This document shows positions 9,093 to 17,437 of a stretch of 46,732 nucleotides of DNA, in pieces (position 1 is the stretch's first letter; every line of letters starts with the position of its first letter). The position numbers and the translations under genes were made by a program. The notes under the pieces were generated by a model that searched no databases, was not told the origin of the DNA, and worked only from the letters and a program-made list of their open reading frames with translations. Source of the DNA: Porticoccaceae bacterium (lineage in GTDB: Bacteria > Pseudomonadota > Gammaproteobacteria > Pseudomonadales > Porticoccaceae); assembly GCA_028280905.1 (NCBI GenBank), contig JANQKW010000189.1, forward strand, positions 1 through 46,732, written 5' to 3'.

Positions 9093-9579
9093 TGGTTGAC
9101 TCCAGGCAAGCGGGACAAAGCCCGATTATTTCCAGCGATTGAGATTCGATCTGAAAACCGGTTTTTAGCGTGGTTCGGGAAATGGCATCGTTTACTGAGG
9201 GCGCGCTGCATTCCGCCGCCGTACCGCACACTTTGCAGATCAGGAACATATCACTGTGGCTGCTACCCGGAAAAGGACAGCCGATATAGGCATTGAGCGA
9301 GGCTATTCGATGAATAAGGTGCATTTCCAGCAGGAAGTCGATTGCCCGGTAGACGGTTGGCGCCAGCACGCGTTTGCCCAGCACGGCTGGGAGTTGGTCG
9401 ACAATGGTGTAGGCGCCGAGTGGTTTGTGGCTCTGCCAAATCAGGGATAGCACCGCCTCCCTGATGGGGGTGAGCCGGGTATTGCTGGCGGCGCAAAGTG
9501 ACTTGCCGTGTTTAATCGCGGCGCTTATGCATCGCTGATGGTCGTGTTTATAATGGGCGGCCTTTGAGTTGCTTAGCAC
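9079..9579 (-). CDS. zur: Fur-family zinc uptake regulator Zur
   Basis: This is a zinc-responsive repressor of the znu genes. The 166 residues have the Fur layout: an N-terminal winged helix ending in TVYRAIDFLLEM, then a dimerisation domain with the structural zinc site C115-x2-C118 (LICKVC) and C155-x2-C158 (LCPAC), and a metal-binding HSD segment at about 108-110. Its linkage to znuC-znuB and divergence from znuA identify it as Zur rather than Fur. A Zur-like box lies 95 bp upstream at the znuA start. Confidence 0.94.
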   Translation of the reverse strand: MLSNSKAAHYKHDHQRCISAAIKHGKSLCAASNTRLTPIREAVLSLIWQSHKPLGAYTIVDQLPAVLGKRVLAPTVYRAIDFLLEMHLIHRIASLNAYIGCPFPGSSHSDMFLICKVCGTAAECSAPSVNDAISRTTLKTGFQIESQSLEIIGLCPACLESTNAGS

Positions 9580-9671
9580 GGCTTATACCGTCGGAATAAC
9601 GATATACTGTACTATTCATGGAAAAATTATCATTGTCAATTGTAGACGTGAGACGTTTGGTTTTCGGCGAT

Positions 9672-10559
9672 ATGTTATATTGTAACGCACTAAATAAATG
9701 CTTATGGCTGATATTGTTTGGCGTAGCGGCGCTCGGCTCGCAACCCCTGGCTTCGGAACCTGGGTTGTCACCGCAAGCCAAACCCCTGGTAGTGACCTCA
9801 ATCAAGCCGCTTACTCTGATTGCCAATGAAATTGCCGGTGATTTGATTGAGATTCGGCAGTTACTTCCCGATGGTGAAATTCCGCACCACTTTGCCATCC
9901 GACTGTCCCAGCACCGCTTGATAACCAACGCAGATTTGCTGCTCTGGGTCGGCGAGGGTATGGAGGCGCCTCTGGCGGCGACGATTGAACGCGCCAGAAA
10001 CAGCGATACCATAACGGCATCCGGTTTGGCGGGAATTAGTACGCCAGCTATGTCCATAGCGGATCAGCACATTTGGCTGAATCCGGAAAACGGGTTGGTT
10101 ATCGCACGCGCACTGGTGACTGCGCTGGGAGAAAAATACCCGGTATACGCAAATCGCCTGACCGGGAACCTGGCAATTTTTGCAGAGCGCGTGCAAGACC
10201 TCGAAACCGAACTGGACACACTGTTCGCTCAATCGACTATCAACTGCATTGCGGAACACGACGCCTACCGGCATTTCGCTGCTAATTTCCCATCGCTGAG
10301 AATTCTGGGGTCACTTTACGACCAATCCGGCATTCTCGTCGGTCCGCGAGAATTGGCTCGCGTATACGGGCACAAGCAGGTAGATTGCCTGGTATCGGAA
10401 ACGCCGCGCCCTTCAGCACAGGTTATAAATCTGGCGAGCAAGCTGGGCGTAAATGTGGTGACCGTTGATCCGTTGGGTGCGAGCGGCGAGTCAAGGGTAT
10501 ACACGGACTTGATTCGGGAGGTCGCGGCGGGTTTTTCCGCTTGCAACAGCAGTGAGTGA
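9672..10559 (+). CDS. znuA: Zinc ABC transporter substrate-binding protein ZnuA
   Basis: This is the periplasmic zinc-binding component of ZnuABC. The frame is open from ATG 9618, but ATG 9672 gives a clean signal peptide (hydrophobic core CLWLILFGVAALG, likely cut near PLAS/EP) and a 295-residue protein. Neither start has a recognisable ribosome site. Metal ligands are recognisable: a histidine in EIPHHF, one in DQHIWLNP, one in EHDAYRHF, and the aspartate in TVDPLG. The histidine-rich flexible loop that many ZnuA proteins carry before DPHxWL is absent. Confidence 0.92.
   Translation: MLYCNALNKCLWLILFGVAALGSQPLASEPGLSPQAKPLVVTSIKPLTLIANEIAGDLIEIRQLLPDGEIPHHFAIRLSQHRLITNADLLLWVGEGMEAPLAATIERARNSDTITASGLAGISTPAMSIADQHIWLNPENGLVIARALVTALGEKYPVYANRLTGNLAIFAERVQDLETELDTLFAQSTINCIAEHDAYRHFAANFPSLRILGSLYDQSGILVGPRELARVYGHKQVDCLVSETPRPSAQVINLASKLGVNVVTVDPLGASGESRVYTDLIREVAAGFSACNSSE
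9674..9686. promoter_or_regulatory. Zur box at the znuA start
   Basis: GTTATATTGTAAC is a near-perfect dyad and agrees with the core of the known gammaproteobacterial Zur operator (GTTATAATATAAC) at 11 of 13 bases. It sits inside the divergent zur-znuA region and overlaps the second codon of znuA if translation starts at 9672. Repression of znuA by zinc-loaded Zur is the natural reading. Confidence 0.75.
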
Positions 10560-10609
10560 TATGATGGCCCTTGTATATCTTTCCGTTCACCAGGGAGCCA
10601 ATCGCTGAT

Positions 10610-13321
10610 ATGACAGAAACTCCTCCACTGGTGCTGGTCGACGGTTCATCCTACCTCTACCGCGCCTTTCACGCGTTGCCGCAACTCACCAATTCCAAAG
10701 GCCAACCCACCGGCGCCGTAAAGGGCGTTATCTCCATGTTGCGACGCCTGGAGAAGGACTTTCCCGATAGTCAAATGGCGATAGTGTTCGATGCAAAGGG
10801 CAAGACCTTCCGGGATGAGCTGTACGCCGAGTATAAGGCTAACCGGCCGCCGATGCCGGATGAATTGAGGCAGCAAATTCAACCTATTCACGACATAGTG
10901 ATGGCGATGGGTTGGCCGATGCTGGTGGAGGAGGGTGTCGAGGCGGATGATGTGATAGGCACGCTGGCATGCCAGGCTGCCGACCGAGGCATGGGGGTGG
11001 TAATTTCCACTGGCGACAAAGATATGGCGCAGTTGGTAAACAAGCAGATCACTATAGTTAACACCATGAATGACACGCGCTGGTCACATCAGGGGGTGGT
11101 CGACAAATTCGGTGTGCCCCCCGAGCGCATTATCGATTACCTGGCGTTACTGGGAGACAAGTCCGACAATATTCCCGGTGTTCCGGGGGTAGGGGAGAAA
11201 ACTGCCGTTGCACTGCTTCAAGCTATGGGCAGCCTGGAGCAGATTTACGCAGACCCGGAAAAAGTCGCTGAGCTGCCCGTGCGCGGCGCTAAAAAGTTAT
11301 CGGAAAAGCTGTTGGAGTACCGCGATCAGGCCTTCCTGTCGCAGTTGTTGGCCACTATCAAATGCGACCTGGCTTTGTCGGAAACCGCGGATACGTTGGC
11401 CAAAGCGGCGCCTGACAACGAGCGCCTGTTGGCCCTGTTTCGGGAACTGGAGTTCAAGGCATGGCTGGAAGAATTACTTGATGAGCAAGACACGGAAACC
11501 GCCGAGCGTGCCGGAAAGGACTACCAGACTATCCTGGACGAAGCGCAGCTTGACGCCTGGCTGGAAGAGATTATGGCGGCCGAGGTGGTTGCTTTTGATA
11601 CCGAAACCACCAGCCTGGATTATATGCAGGCGGAGCTGGTGGGTATCTCCGTGGCTGTCTCGCCCGATAGAGCCGCCTATATTCCGGTGGCTCACGATTA
11701 TCTGGGCGCCCCCCAGCAGTTGACCAGGGAAATGGTTTTGCGGAAGTTCAAGCCTTTCCTGGAGGATCCCAAGCGAACTAAGGTCGGCCAAAATCTGAAA
11801 TATGATATGAGCGTGCTGGCGCGTTGCGGCGTCGCCATGCGCGGTGTGGCGTTTGACACCATGCTGGAATCCTACGTGCTGGATGCTACCGGATCGCGAC
11901 ACGATATGGACACCCTGGCGTTGAAATACTTGGGGGAAAAAACAATCCACTTTGAGGATATCGCGGGGAAAGGGTCTGGACAGCTGACGTTTAATCAAAT
12001 TGAGTTAGAAAAGGCTTCTCCCTATGCGGCGGAAGATGCTGACATCACCCTCAGGCTGCATCGGACGCTGTGGCCAAAACTTGCAGCGGAAACATCGTTA
12101 AAAGGGGTTTTTGAAACCATAGAGATGCCGTTGGTGCCCGTGTTGTCGAAAATCGAGCGCAGCGGTGCACTGGTGGATGCGCAGCGGCTCAACGAGCAGA
12201 GCCATCGGCTGGGGTTGCGTATCGTTGAATTGGAAAGCCAGGCCCACGAACTGGCCGGGGGGCCGTTTAATCTGTCTTCCCCCAAACAACTGGGCGAGGT
12301 GCTGTTCGAGAAGCTCAAGCTGCCGATAATAAAAAAAACCGCCAAGGGTGCGCCCTCCACACGAGAAGAAGTGCTCCAGGAGCTGGCGCTGGATTACCCG
12401 TTGCCGAAACTCCTGTTGGAGCACCGCAGTTTGTCAAAATTGAAATCTACCTACACGGACAAGCTGCCTGCGATGGTGAACCCTGTTACCGGGCGAATCC
12501 ACACCTCGTACCACCAGGCGGTGGCTGCAACCGGGCGGTTGTCGTCGACGGACCCGAATTTGCAGAATATTCCGGTGAGGACTGAAGAGGGGCGCAGGAT
12601 CAGGCAGGCGTTTGTGGCGGCCGACGGCTGCAAGCTGGTTGCCGCGGACTATTCGCAGATAGAACTGCGGATTATGGCGCACTTGTCTGGCGACGGTGGG
12701 CTGTTAGATGCCTTTTCCAGGGGATTGGATGTTCACCGTGCTACGGCAGCGGAAGTTTTCGGCGTGGCGTTGGAAGCGGTTAGCAGCGAGCAGCGCCGCA
12801 ATGCCAAGGCGATCAACTTCGGGCTGATCTATGGTATGTCCGCGTTTGGGCTGGCCAGGCAGCTGAATATAGGCCGCCAGCAGGCACAGGCTTACATCGA
12901 TTTGTATTTTGACCGCTATCCGGGTGTACACAGGTATATGGAGAAGATTCGCAAGACCGCGGCGGACAGGGGGTATGTAGAAACGCTTTACGGCCGGCGG
13001 CTGTACCTGCCGGATATCAATGCCGGCAACGCGATGCGCCGGCAAGCCGCCGAGCGCACGGCAATCAACGCGCCCATGCAGGGCACGGCGGCCGATATTA
13101 TCAAGCGGGCGATGGTGGCGGTGGATAACTGGTTGGAGGCGGATGAATTGGATGCGAGGATTATTATGCAGGTCCACGATGAGTTGGTGCTCGAAGTTCC
13201 GCAACAGGAACTGGATGCGGTGCTGGATCGCCTGCCCCAGTTGATGTCCCAGGCCGCGACGCTGGATATACCGCTAATTGTGGATACTGGGGTCGGGGAT
13301 AACTGGGATGAGGCGCATTGA
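10610..13321 (+). CDS. polA: DNA polymerase I
   Basis: This enzyme acts in Okazaki-fragment processing and repair. From ATG 10610 it has 903 residues in three domains: 5'-3' exonuclease (about 1-300, start [12 protein letters not shown]), 3'-5' proofreading domain with the intact DTETTSL motif (D330, E332), and family A polymerase with motif A DYSQIELR (D680), the O-helix [14 protein letters not shown] (about 729-742) and motif C VHDELV (H856). The open frame starts earlier, at TTG 10571, but ATG 10610 gives the family N-terminus and has CAGGGAG upstream. Proofreading residues are present, unlike in some bacterial homologues. Confidence 0.97.
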   Translation: MTETPPLVLVDGSSYLYRAFHALPQLTNSKGQPTGAVKGVISMLRRLEKDFPDSQMAIVFDAKGKTFRDELYAEYKANRPPMPDELRQQIQPIHDIVMAMGWPMLVEEGVEADDVIGTLACQAADRGMGVVISTGDKDMAQLVNKQITIVNTMNDTRWSHQGVVDKFGVPPERIIDYLALLGDKSDNIPGVPGVGEKTAVALLQAMGSLEQIYADPEKVAELPVRGAKKLSEKLLEYRDQAFLSQLLATIKCDLALSETADTLAKAAPDNERLLALFRELEFKAWLEELLDEQDTETAERAGKDYQTILDEAQLDAWLEEIMAAEVVAFDTETTSLDYMQAELVGISVAVSPDRAAYIPVAHDYLGAPQQLTREMVLRKFKPFLEDPKRTKVGQNLKYDMSVLARCGVAMRGVAFDTMLESYVLDATGSRHDMDTLALKYLGEKTIHFEDIAGKGSGQLTFNQIELEKASPYAAEDADITLRLHRTLWPKLAAETSLKGVFETIEMPLVPVLSKIERSGALVDAQRLNEQSHRLGLRIVELESQAHELAGGPFNLSSPKQLGEVLFEKLKLPIIKKTAKGAPSTREEVLQELALDYPLPKLLLEHRSLSKLKSTYTDKLPAMVNPVTGRIHTSYHQAVAATGRLSSTDPNLQNIPVRTEEGRRIRQAFVAADGCKLVAADYSQIELRIMAHLSGDGGLLDAFSRGLDVHRATAAEVFGVALEAVSSEQRRNAKAINFGLIYGMSAFGLARQLNIGRQQAQAYIDLYFDRYPGVHRYMEKIRKTAADRGYVETLYGRRLYLPDINAGNAMRRQAAERTAINAPMQGTAADIIKRAMVAVDNWLEADELDARIIMQVHDELVLEVPQQELDAVLDRLPQLMSQAATLDIPLIVDTGVGDNWDEAH

Positions 13322-13343
13322 TTCAGTAGCAGGTGCCTCCACT

Positions 13344-13468
13344 GTTGGTTTGGTGCCAGCATCCCGCGGTTATCTAGGAATGACTTTTGAGACTCGCTGT
13401 GAATACGTCCGTGTAAGCTCCGCGTCGACATCCCTGTCGACGAGGGTCTCAAAAGTCATTCCTAGATA
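13344..13468 (+). repeat. Nested palindromic repeat, copy A
   Basis: Outer arms of 23 bp are perfect (13371-13393 with 13446-13468). They enclose a 52-base core that contains a second perfect 8-bp hairpin, CGTCGACA / TGTCGACG (13423-13442), with loop TCCC. The 27 bp to the left (from 13344) also match copy B. Copy B lies head-to-head on the opposite strand 41 bp away. Together they fill half of the polA-engB gap. No coding content is visible. Confidence 0.85.
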
Positions 13469-13509
13469 CCCGCTCAGGGCGTCACAAGTAGCACCGCTGT
13501 AAGCGGGCG

Positions 13510-13632
13510 TCTGGGGACAGTGTTTGAGACCCTCACCGGCAGGGAAGCCGGTGCGGAGCGCCCAGGGATGGGTTCACAGCGAGTCTCAAACACTGTCCCC
13601 AGATGGCCGCGGGCATGTGGCACCAACCCAAC
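13510..13632 (-). repeat. Nested palindromic repeat, copy B (inverted)
   Basis: Outer arms of 21 bp are perfect (13510-13530 with 13583-13603), and an inner 7-bp hairpin CACCGGC / GCCGGTG lies at 13534-13553. Read on the minus strand, its 52-base core has the same length as that of copy A and is identical at 39 of 52 positions. The flank out to 13632 is also homologous. Stem differences from copy A are all compensated. The 41 bp between the copies is bounded by CCCGCT and AGCGGG, so the pair as a whole is also palindromic. Confidence 0.85.
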
Positions 13633-13753
13633 ACGAGAATCGTCCAGATCTGGTCGTGAATTCAATCGGCGGGTTAACGTCAAATCTTTTCACGAAATTC
13701 GCCATAAGGTCGACTCAATACGTTTTACTACCGCAAGGAAGCGTAAAAAAGTT

Positions 13754-13780
13754 GAACTTTTTCGGGACGTTGTTATCAAA
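13754..13780 (+). promoter_or_regulatory. AlgU/sigma-E-type promoter
   Basis: GAACTT (13754-13759) and TCAAA (13776-13780) are separated by 16 bases. This matches the extracytoplasmic-stress sigma factor consensus (GAACTT, 16-17 bases, TCxxA). It stands directly in front of the candidate small RNA. Confidence 0.65.
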
Positions 13781-13785
13781 GATAC

Positions 13786-13889
13786 CGCAAGCACTCGTTG
13801 CTGCTTTCTCCCCCAATATTTAGTGCAAAGCTTGATTTCCCAAGCAACAGCAAAGCAAGCCCTGGCCGATCTTGGTCAGGGTTTTTTTT
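13786..13889 (+). ncRNA. Candidate ErsA/Spot 42-like small RNA
   Basis: A transcript starting about six bases after the sigma-E-type -10 element and ending at the T run would be about 104 nt. It has a 5' stem GCACT / AGTGC (13791-13795, 13822-13826) that exposes a CU-rich loop with TTTCTCCCCC, an A-rich middle, and an intrinsic terminator. The polA-engB gap is where E. coli carries Spot 42 and Pseudomonas carries the AlgU-dependent RNA ErsA, and the promoter here is of the AlgU class. I infer an ErsA-type regulator of outer-membrane or envelope mRNAs. Homology at sequence level was not tested. Confidence 0.65.
13860..13889 (+). terminator. Intrinsic terminator of the small RNA
   Basis: An 8-bp stem, CCCTGGCC with GGTCAGGG (one G-T pair), has a six-base loop and is followed by eight T residues. 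The last T residues form part of the stop codon of the convergent engB gene. Confidence 0.85.
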
Positions 13890-14511
13890 ATCCATCGGTC
13901 GGCAAGTCGGCGTACCAGTCGTTAAGCAGCGCCGTTAACTCCTCAAGCCCAGATTGCTTAAGCGCTGAGAATAGCTGCACCGAGACCTCGTGCCTGAGGC
14001 CTTCCCGTTGCAGCTGCTCAACTACCTTGAGCAGCACGGCCTTGGCCGGCCCATATTTTAGTTTGTCAGCCTTGGTGAGCAATATATGCACCGGCAGCAG
14101 GGATTCAGCCGCCCAGCGGATCATCTGTCGGTCATAGTCCTGCAACGGGTGGCGGATATCCATCAACAACACCAGTCCCTTGAGCGATTTGCGGCGCTGC
14201 AGGTACTCCGCCAGGTTGTGGTCCCAGGTTTGCTTCATTGCCCTGGGCACTTTGGCAAAGCCATATCCCGGTAGGTCCACCAGTCGCTTGTTGTCTCCGA
14301 GGGAGAAGAAGTTAATCAACTGGGTTCTGCCGGGGGTTTTACTGGTGCGCGCCAACTTGCCGTTTTGAGCCAACGTGTTGATGGCGCTGGATTTTCCGGC
14401 GTTTGAGCGACCCGCAAAAGCCACCTCTATGCCTTCATCCGCCGGGCATTGGCGGAGGCTTGGCGCGCTCTTTTCAAAACGGGCGCGGTTAAATGCAATT
14501 GACTCGGTCAT
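13888..14511 (-). CDS. engB: Ribosome biogenesis GTP-binding protein EngB (YihA/YsxC)
   Basis: This essential GTPase takes part in assembly of the large ribosomal subunit. The 207 residues show the TRAFAC GTPase motifs: G1 GRSNAGKSS (34-42), the switch threonine in TPGRTQ, G3 DLPGYG (79-84) and G4 TKAD (146-149). It is convergent with polA and the small RNA, and divergent from the cytochrome c4 gene, the same arrangement as in Pseudomonas. Confidence 0.96.
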   Translation of the reverse strand: MTESIAFNRARFEKSAPSLRQCPADEGIEVAFAGRSNAGKSSAINTLAQNGKLARTSKTPGRTQLINFFSLGDNKRLVDLPGYGFAKVPRAMKQTWDHNLAEYLQRRKSLKGLVLLMDIRHPLQDYDRQMIRWAAESLLPVHILLTKADKLKYGPAKAVLLKVVEQLQREGLRHEVSVQLFSALKQSGLEELTALLNDWYADLPTDG

Positions 14512-14553
14512 CGCGCGGCAGTTTGGTGGAATAATCGGCGGATGGCAAGACTA

Positions 14554-14582
14554 TTAAGCTAACGGGGCGAATGGTATATAAT
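14554..14582 (+). promoter_or_regulatory. Probable sigma-70 promoter of the cytochrome c4 gene
   Basis: A perfect TATAAT at 14577-14582 is preceded, at 17 bases, by a weak -35 element TTAAGC. It lies 88 bp before the cytochrome c4 start in the divergent engB/c4 gap. Confidence 0.45.
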
Positions 14583-14669
14583 GCCGGCCTTTTGCGGGGA
14601 AAATACGCCATATTGGCTGCTGCCAATACCTTGTAGCAAATTCGATTTGGCCATAAGACGGATAAACAA

Positions 14670-15302
14670 ATGAAAAAAATTGCTTATGTTTTGCTGGGAT
14701 TGAGCGCATGGGTATCCCTGGCGCATGGGGCCGGCGATGCGGCTGCCGGCAAGAACAAAACGGCGATGTGTACCGCTTGCCATGGGACGGATGGCAACAG
14801 CCCTGCGCCGAATTTCCCGAAGTTGGCGGGCCTGGGAGAAAAGTACCTGGCCAAGCAACTTATTGATATCAAAAAGGGCACTCGCAAGATCCTTGAGATG
14901 ACGGGGATGCTGGACGCACTGTCCGACCAGGACCTTGCCGACATAGCCGCCTATTATGCGGCGCAACCGATCCAGTTGTCCGGCGCCAAGGAGGCAAATC
15001 TGGATGTTGGCGAGAGGGTGTACCGCGGCGGCAACATGAAAACGGGTGTTCCCGCTTGCACCGGCTGTCATTCGCCCTCCGGCCTAGGCAATCATCCGGC
15101 CGGATATCCGGCGCTGGGTGGCCAACATGCGCAATATATTGCCAAACAGTTGCGTGCCTTTCGCACCGGCGCCCATGATCCGGACAACCCGTCGGCCAGG
15201 ACCAATGATGGCGATACCCGGGTAATGCGGGGCGTGGCGGCGAATATGAACGATGTCGAGATCGACGCTGTTGCGAACTATATTGCCGGATTACACCAGT
15301 AA
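14670..15302 (+). CDS. Diheme cytochrome c4
   Basis: This periplasmic electron carrier probably feeds electrons from the bc1 complex to terminal oxidases. The 210 residues have a signal peptide (cut near LAHG/AG) and two homologous cytochrome c domains with heme-binding motifs CTACH (C34-H38) and CTGCH (C130-H134). The distal methionines are in ILEMTGML and TRVMRGVA. The length is normal for the family. It is followed by a terminator and then dsbA, as in Pseudomonas. Confidence 0.95.
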   Translation: MKKIAYVLLGLSAWVSLAHGAGDAAAGKNKTAMCTACHGTDGNSPAPNFPKLAGLGEKYLAKQLIDIKKGTRKILEMTGMLDALSDQDLADIAAYYAAQPIQLSGAKEANLDVGERVYRGGNMKTGVPACTGCHSPSGLGNHPAGYPALGGQHAQYIAKQLRAFRTGAHDPDNPSARTNDGDTRVMRGVAANMNDVEIDAVANYIAGLHQ

Positions 15303-15318
15303 CGGGCGTTGACTCAGG

Positions 15319-15347
15319 AAAAGCGGCTTGATGGAGTCGCTTTTTTT
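15319..15347 (+). terminator. Intrinsic terminator after cytochrome c4
   Basis: AAAAGCGGCT pairs with AGTCGCTTTT (one G-T pair) around a six-base loop, ending in a run of seven T residues. It starts 17 bp after the stop codon. Confidence 0.8.
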
Positions 15348-15467
15348 ATGTGCGCTTTTCGGTGGTTTGTGAACTGATATGCGCAATAATAGTCGTTATT
15401 ATCCCGGCCGTGGTTATTGTCGGGAAATACATAGTTGTTAGAACAGGGCTAATCAAGGGAGTATTAC

Positions 15468-16109
15468 ATGCAACGCTTCACTCAAATTGTCTGTTTCGGC
15501 CTGCTGTTACTGCCGATGATGGCTTGTCAGGCCACTGACAATGAGCCTTTTCAGGCGGGTGTTCACTACGAAGTGCTGCCGCAGGCAGTTCCGACCGTGG
15601 ATCCCGGCCGCGTGGAAGTGGCGGAGGTTTTCTGGTACGGCTGCAGCCACTGTTATGATTTCGAGCCGAAAATTGAGGGCTGGCTTGAAAGTCTGCCGGC
15701 GTACGCTGTGTTTACCAGGGTGCCGGCAATTTGGCACAAGGACATGACATTGCATGCTAGGGCTTATTATACGGCCCGGGCAATGGATGTTCTGGATAAG
15801 GTCCACATCAAGATTTTTGAGGCCATGAACCTGAAAAAGCAACGTCTGGCGACGGAAACTGAAATCGCGGAATTATTTGCCGGTGAAGGCGTTGACAAGG
15901 CGTCATTCAGCAAGACGTTCAACTCCTTTGGCGTGAACCAATCTGTCAGGGTTGGGGAGTCTAGGCAGCGCGGCTATCGCACCAAGGGCACCCCGGAACT
16001 GGTCGTCAACGGCAAGTTCCGTATTTCCACAAAGCATGTCGGCAGTCAGGAAAAGATGCTGGAAGTTGCGACATACCTTGTTGAAAAGGAAGGCAAAGGC
16101 TTGCAATAG
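15468..16109 (+). CDS. dsbA: Thiol:disulfide interchange protein DsbA
   Basis: This periplasmic oxidase introduces disulfide bonds into exported proteins and is reoxidised by DsbB. The 213 residues have a signal peptide and a thioredoxin fold with inserted helices. The active site is CSHC (C59-C62) in place of the usual CPHC, and the residue before the cis-proline is threonine (KGTPELVVNG) rather than valine. The signal peptide ends PMMAC, which could act as a weak lipobox, so a lipoprotein form is possible. A good AAGGGAG site precedes the ATG. Gene order supports orthology with Pseudomonas DsbA1. Confidence 0.92.
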   Translation: MQRFTQIVCFGLLLLPMMACQATDNEPFQAGVHYEVLPQAVPTVDPGRVEVAEVFWYGCSHCYDFEPKIEGWLESLPAYAVFTRVPAIWHKDMTLHARAYYTARAMDVLDKVHIKIFEAMNLKKQRLATETEIAELFAGEGVDKASFSKTFNSFGVNQSVRVGESRQRGYRTKGTPELVVNGKFRISTKHVGSQEKMLEVATYLVEKEGKGLQ

Positions 16110-16169
16110 ACCAGCCATTACATCGCCTGGCTCCCCCACAGATAACTTATTGTAATAAAAACAGGCGAA

Positions 16170-16194
16170 CCCCTTTGCTCGTCAGGCAAAGGGG
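16170..16194. terminator. Strong hairpin between dsbA and serC
   Basis: CCCCTTTGC and GCAAAGGGG form a perfect 9-bp stem with a seven-base loop, 61 bp after the dsbA stop. No clear T run follows on either strand, so it may be a weak terminator or a processing barrier. The function is uncertain. Confidence 0.45.
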
Positions 16195-16275
16195 ATTAAA
16201 ATTGCGCCCCTTTTAAACGAACGCGAACCAGTATCGGGTTCCTCAGCTTATCCTAGCGTTTTGGGCGCCACAGAC

Positions 16276-17388
16276 ATGAAACCATCGCAAAAACCCGCTA
16301 ATCCCAATTTTTCTTCAGGCCCGTGCAGCAAGCACGCCGGTTATGAGGTTGCCGCACTGGATGTATCTACATTGGGGAGGTCGCACCGCTCAGCCCTGGG
16401 CAAGGAAGCACTTGGCAAGGTCTGTGCGGACACCGCCGAGCTGCTTGGGTTGCCCGAAGGCTATCGAGTTGGGGTGGTTCCTGCATCTGATACCGGAGCC
16501 GTTGAAATGGCGCTATGGTCCTTGCTGGGTCCGAAGCCGGTTGATGTCTTCGCCTGGGAGTCATTTGGGTTGGGCTGGGTGACCGATGTGGTGAAGCAGC
16601 TAAAGCTGGAGAAGGTTCACACATACACGGCGGATTACGGACAGTTGCCGGACCTGTCGCTGGCCAACCCACAGCACGACCTGGTGTTTACCTGGAACGG
16701 CACCACTTCGGGTGTTCGGGTTCCGGATGGTGACTGGATAGCAGCGGACCGTCAGGGCTTGGCTATCTGCGACGCCACCTCGGCGGTTTTTGCCATGGAG
16801 TTGCCCTGGGAAAAGCTGGACGTGGCGACCTTCAGTTGGCAAAAAGTGTTGGGCGGCGAAGGCGCGCACGGCATGCTGATTCTCAGCCCGCGCGCTGTGG
16901 AACGGCTGGAATCCTATACGCCGCCCTGGCCGTTGCCAAAAATTTTCCGCCTGACCAAAGGGGGCAAGTTAATCGAGGGTGTTTTCCGCGGGGAGACCAT
17001 TAACACGCCTTCGATGCTCTGCGTTGCCGACTATCTGGATGCCCTGCGTTGGATAAAGACCCAGGGTGGGCAAGCGGGTGTTATCGCAAAATCCCGTGAA
17101 AACCTGGCGGTAATAGAGGCATTTGTCGCGGATAACAGCTGGATAAGCTTCTTGGCGCAAAAACCCTCGCAAAGATCAAATACCAGCGTTTGCCTCAGCC
17201 TCGACCTGAGTCCCGAGCAGGTTAAACAAATGGTTAAGCTGCTTGAATCCGAGCATGTTGCCTACGATATAGGGGCCTATCGGGATGCGCCGGCGGGTCT
17301 CAGAATCTGGTGTGGCGCGACGGTGGAGAGGGCCGACCTGGAATTGCTGATGCCTTGGCTGGACTGGGCTCGCCGGCAAGTGTCCTAG
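16276..17388 (+). CDS. serC: Phosphoserine aminotransferase (alternative SerC type)
   Basis: It converts 3-phosphohydroxypyruvate and glutamate to phosphoserine, the second step of serine synthesis. The 370 residues read as the class V aminotransferase subgroup seen in alphaproteobacteria and some archaea, rather than the E. coli SerC subgroup, judging by the N-terminal [12 protein letters not shown] and the TLGRSHRS stretch. The PLP-binding lysine is in [11 protein letters not shown] (K190). ATG 16276 is preferred over TTG 16261. It is followed 49 bp later by serA, so the pair makes phosphoserine together. Confidence 0.92.
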   Translation: MKPSQKPANPNFSSGPCSKHAGYEVAALDVSTLGRSHRSALGKEALGKVCADTAELLGLPEGYRVGVVPASDTGAVEMALWSLLGPKPVDVFAWESFGLGWVTDVVKQLKLEKVHTYTADYGQLPDLSLANPQHDLVFTWNGTTSGVRVPDGDWIAADRQGLAICDATSAVFAMELPWEKLDVATFSWQKVLGGEGAHGMLILSPRAVERLESYTPPWPLPKIFRLTKGGKLIEGVFRGETINTPSMLCVADYLDALRWIKTQGGQAGVIAKSRENLAVIEAFVADNSWISFLAQKPSQRSNTSVCLSLDLSPEQVKQMVKLLESEHVAYDIGAYRDAPAGLRIWCGATVERADLELLMPWLDWARRQVS

Positions 17389-17437
17389 GCGAGGGTTAAC
17401 AGGCCCTGTTGAATAACGTTATTTTTCCGGAGTAAAC

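Noticed and set aside
13344-13632. CRISPR-like array after polA
   Set aside because: Only two copies are present, in inverted orientation and with internal hairpins. There are no regularly spaced direct repeats and no cas genes.
13520-14137. A 205-codon plus-strand open frame from the palindromic repeats into engB
   Set aside because: It runs through both palindromes and the small RNA and then along the antisense of engB. It has no ribosome site and no recognisable protein features.
15384-15410. AT-rich dyad (ATAATA..TATTAT) upstream of dsbA
   Set aside because: The six-base arms in AT-rich sequence are too weak to support a regulatory call.
16170-16194. A riboswitch upstream of serC
   Set aside because: Only one simple hairpin is visible and there is no conserved aptamer-like structure, so it was listed as a hairpin only.
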